A stretch of 32,951 nt of DNA from Propionibacteriaceae bacterium (GTDB lineage Bacteria; Actinomycetota; Actinomycetes; Propionibacteriales; Propionibacteriaceae): assembly GCA_031272805.1 (NCBI GenBank), contig JAISTC010000147.1, positions 1-32,951 on the forward strand. Direction: 5' to 3'. The position numbers were made by a program, and so were the translations under genes. Positions 32,209-32,951 of this stretch are shown one piece after another; positions within the stretch are counted from its first letter, which is position 1, and each line of letters begins with the position of its first letter. The notes under the pieces were generated by a model, which was given only the letters and a program-made list of their open reading frames with translations, was not told the origin of the DNA and did not search any database.

Positions 32209-32951
32209 ATGAGCGCGTACGACGACTTCGACATCGACCGCAGCACCGAGCAGGCCTGGGTCGACTTCGAGGCGCGCCTGGCCCAGATCCTCTCCATGAT
32301 GGACGCGACCGAGCCGCTGACCGTCTCGACGCACGACGCCGCCGACGACCTGGCCGGCTACGTCAAATTCGTCGCCCCCGGGCGTGACGAACTCGTCGCC
32401 CTGGTCCCCGGCAACGCCCTCCTCCCGAGCGAGCACCGGCTGACCGCGGGCCAGATCGACACGCTGCTGCAGGACGGCTGGAACCCGCCCGAGCCGGGGG
32501 CCGAGGACGACCGGGCGACGCATTTTTGGACGACCGGCCGCCAGGACGACTCCGACGACCTGGCCGCCCGCGCCGTCCACATGCTGCGCGAGGTCTTCGG
32601 CGTCCACCACCCCGTCTTCCTCGCCGCCGACGTCCTGGCCGAAATCCTCCAGCAGGCCGGGCCCGTCGACCTCGACGACCCCATCTCCTCGCTCGACCTC
32701 GTCCCGCGTGACCACGACGACTACACCGCCGTCCTCCCGGTCAACGCCGCCCATCTGGCGGTCCTCGTGACCCAGGTCCTCGCGGCCATGCCGGAGATCA
32801 CGCCGATGCGCGACGCCGACGGCGACCTGGCGATGCGCGTGGGCTCGGCCATGGTGTTCGTGCGCGTCCCGGCCGACGGCCAGGAGGTCCTCGTCTTCGC
32901 GCCGGTCGTCCACGACGTCGACGGGCGCTCCCGCGCCATGGAAATGCTGAA
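32209..32951 (+). CDS. YbjN / TY-Chap-like domain protein (partial, 3' end outside window)
   Basis: At least 247 aa are visible, open at the right edge. The protein begins MSAYDDFDIDRSTEQAWVDF and is acidic. Two similar alpha/beta stretches are present: residues about 15-115 (WVDFEARLAQILSMMD ... YVKFVAPGRDELVALVPGN ... TAGQIDTLLQDGW) and about 180 onward (LAVLVTQVLAAMPEI ... AMVFVRVPADGQEVLVFAPV). This resembles actinobacterial proteins with type III secretion chaperone / YbjN-like domains, but I am only moderately sure. The function of these is poorly known. Long antisense frames over this region are Arg/Gly-rich shadows. Confidence 0.55.
   Translation, partial: MSAYDDFDIDRSTEQAWVDFEARLAQILSMMDATEPLTVSTHDAADDLAGYVKFVAPGRDELVALVPGNALLPSEHRLTAGQIDTLLQDGWNPPEPGAEDDRATHFWTTGRQDDSDDLAARAVHMLREVFGVHHPVFLAADVLAEILQQAGPVDLDDPISSLDLVPRDHDDYTAVLPVNAAHLAVLVTQVLAAMPEITPMRDADGDLAMRVGSAMVFVRVPADGQEVLVFAPVVHDVDGRSRAMEML

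Noticed and set aside
29776-32913. Minus-strand frame of over 1000 codons
   Set aside because: It is antisense to ilvC, the asparaginase and the YbjN-like gene. Long stop-free antisense frames are expected at this GC content, and the product is Arg/Gly/Asp/Val-rich without domains.

Overview
This is a high-G+C actinobacterial (Actinomycetota) chromosome segment. The evidence is strong GC3 bias, GTG and ATG starts in 4-nt overlaps, many apparently leaderless genes (a TANNNT -10 box 6-7 nt before the start codon), a GT87 polyprenyl-dependent glycosyltransferase, and a branched-chain amino-acid operon behind a leaderless attenuator peptide. No rRNA, tRNA, CRISPR array, transposase or integrase was seen. 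Genus and species cannot be assigned from the sequence alone.

Left part (1-2.1 kb): the start of an OmpR-family response regulator runs off the left edge on the minus strand, followed by ychF. Region 2.07-11.56 kb looks like an accessory island. It is visibly less GC-rich than its flanks, with more A/T-ending codons. It carries dispersed repeats at its left end and is bracketed by two identical 58-bp direct repeats (2692-2749 and 11502-11559). Inside is a five-gene, same-strand module (3299-10647): a membrane-anchored FHA protein, a divergent Ser/Thr kinase with four C-terminal membrane segments, a single-pass protein with a Cys-containing outer domain, a Zn-finger/P-loop GTPase, and a GAP1-like protein with one membrane segment and a Pro/Ser/Thr tail. 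A VapBC-type toxin-antitoxin pair follows. I read the module as a membrane-associated kinase/FHA/GTPase signalling or conflict system. It is the most novel item in the window.

Middle part (11.5-21.1 kb): a GNAT acetyltransferase whose 3' end is formed by the 58-bp repeat, a flavodoxin, an HSL-type esterase, an ECF-like sigma factor overlapping a gene for a membrane protein with two homologous outer repeats, and an array of six 37-bp imperfect palindromes at helical-turn spacing directly upstream of an M20 peptidase. Then come hisF, a block of REP-like palindromes, and a D-2-hydroxyacid dehydrogenase - HIT hydrolase - GT87 glycosyltransferase cluster.

Right part (21.2-33.0 kb): a complete peptide ABC transporter (lipoprotein binding protein, two permeases, fused double ATPase) with a strong hairpin after the binding-protein gene; a REP pair; an S4-domain RNA-binding protein; the ilvB-ilvN-ilvC-asparaginase group preceded by a leader peptide rich in Val/Leu/Ile and an intrinsic terminator; and the start of a YbjN/TY-Chap-like protein running off the right edge.
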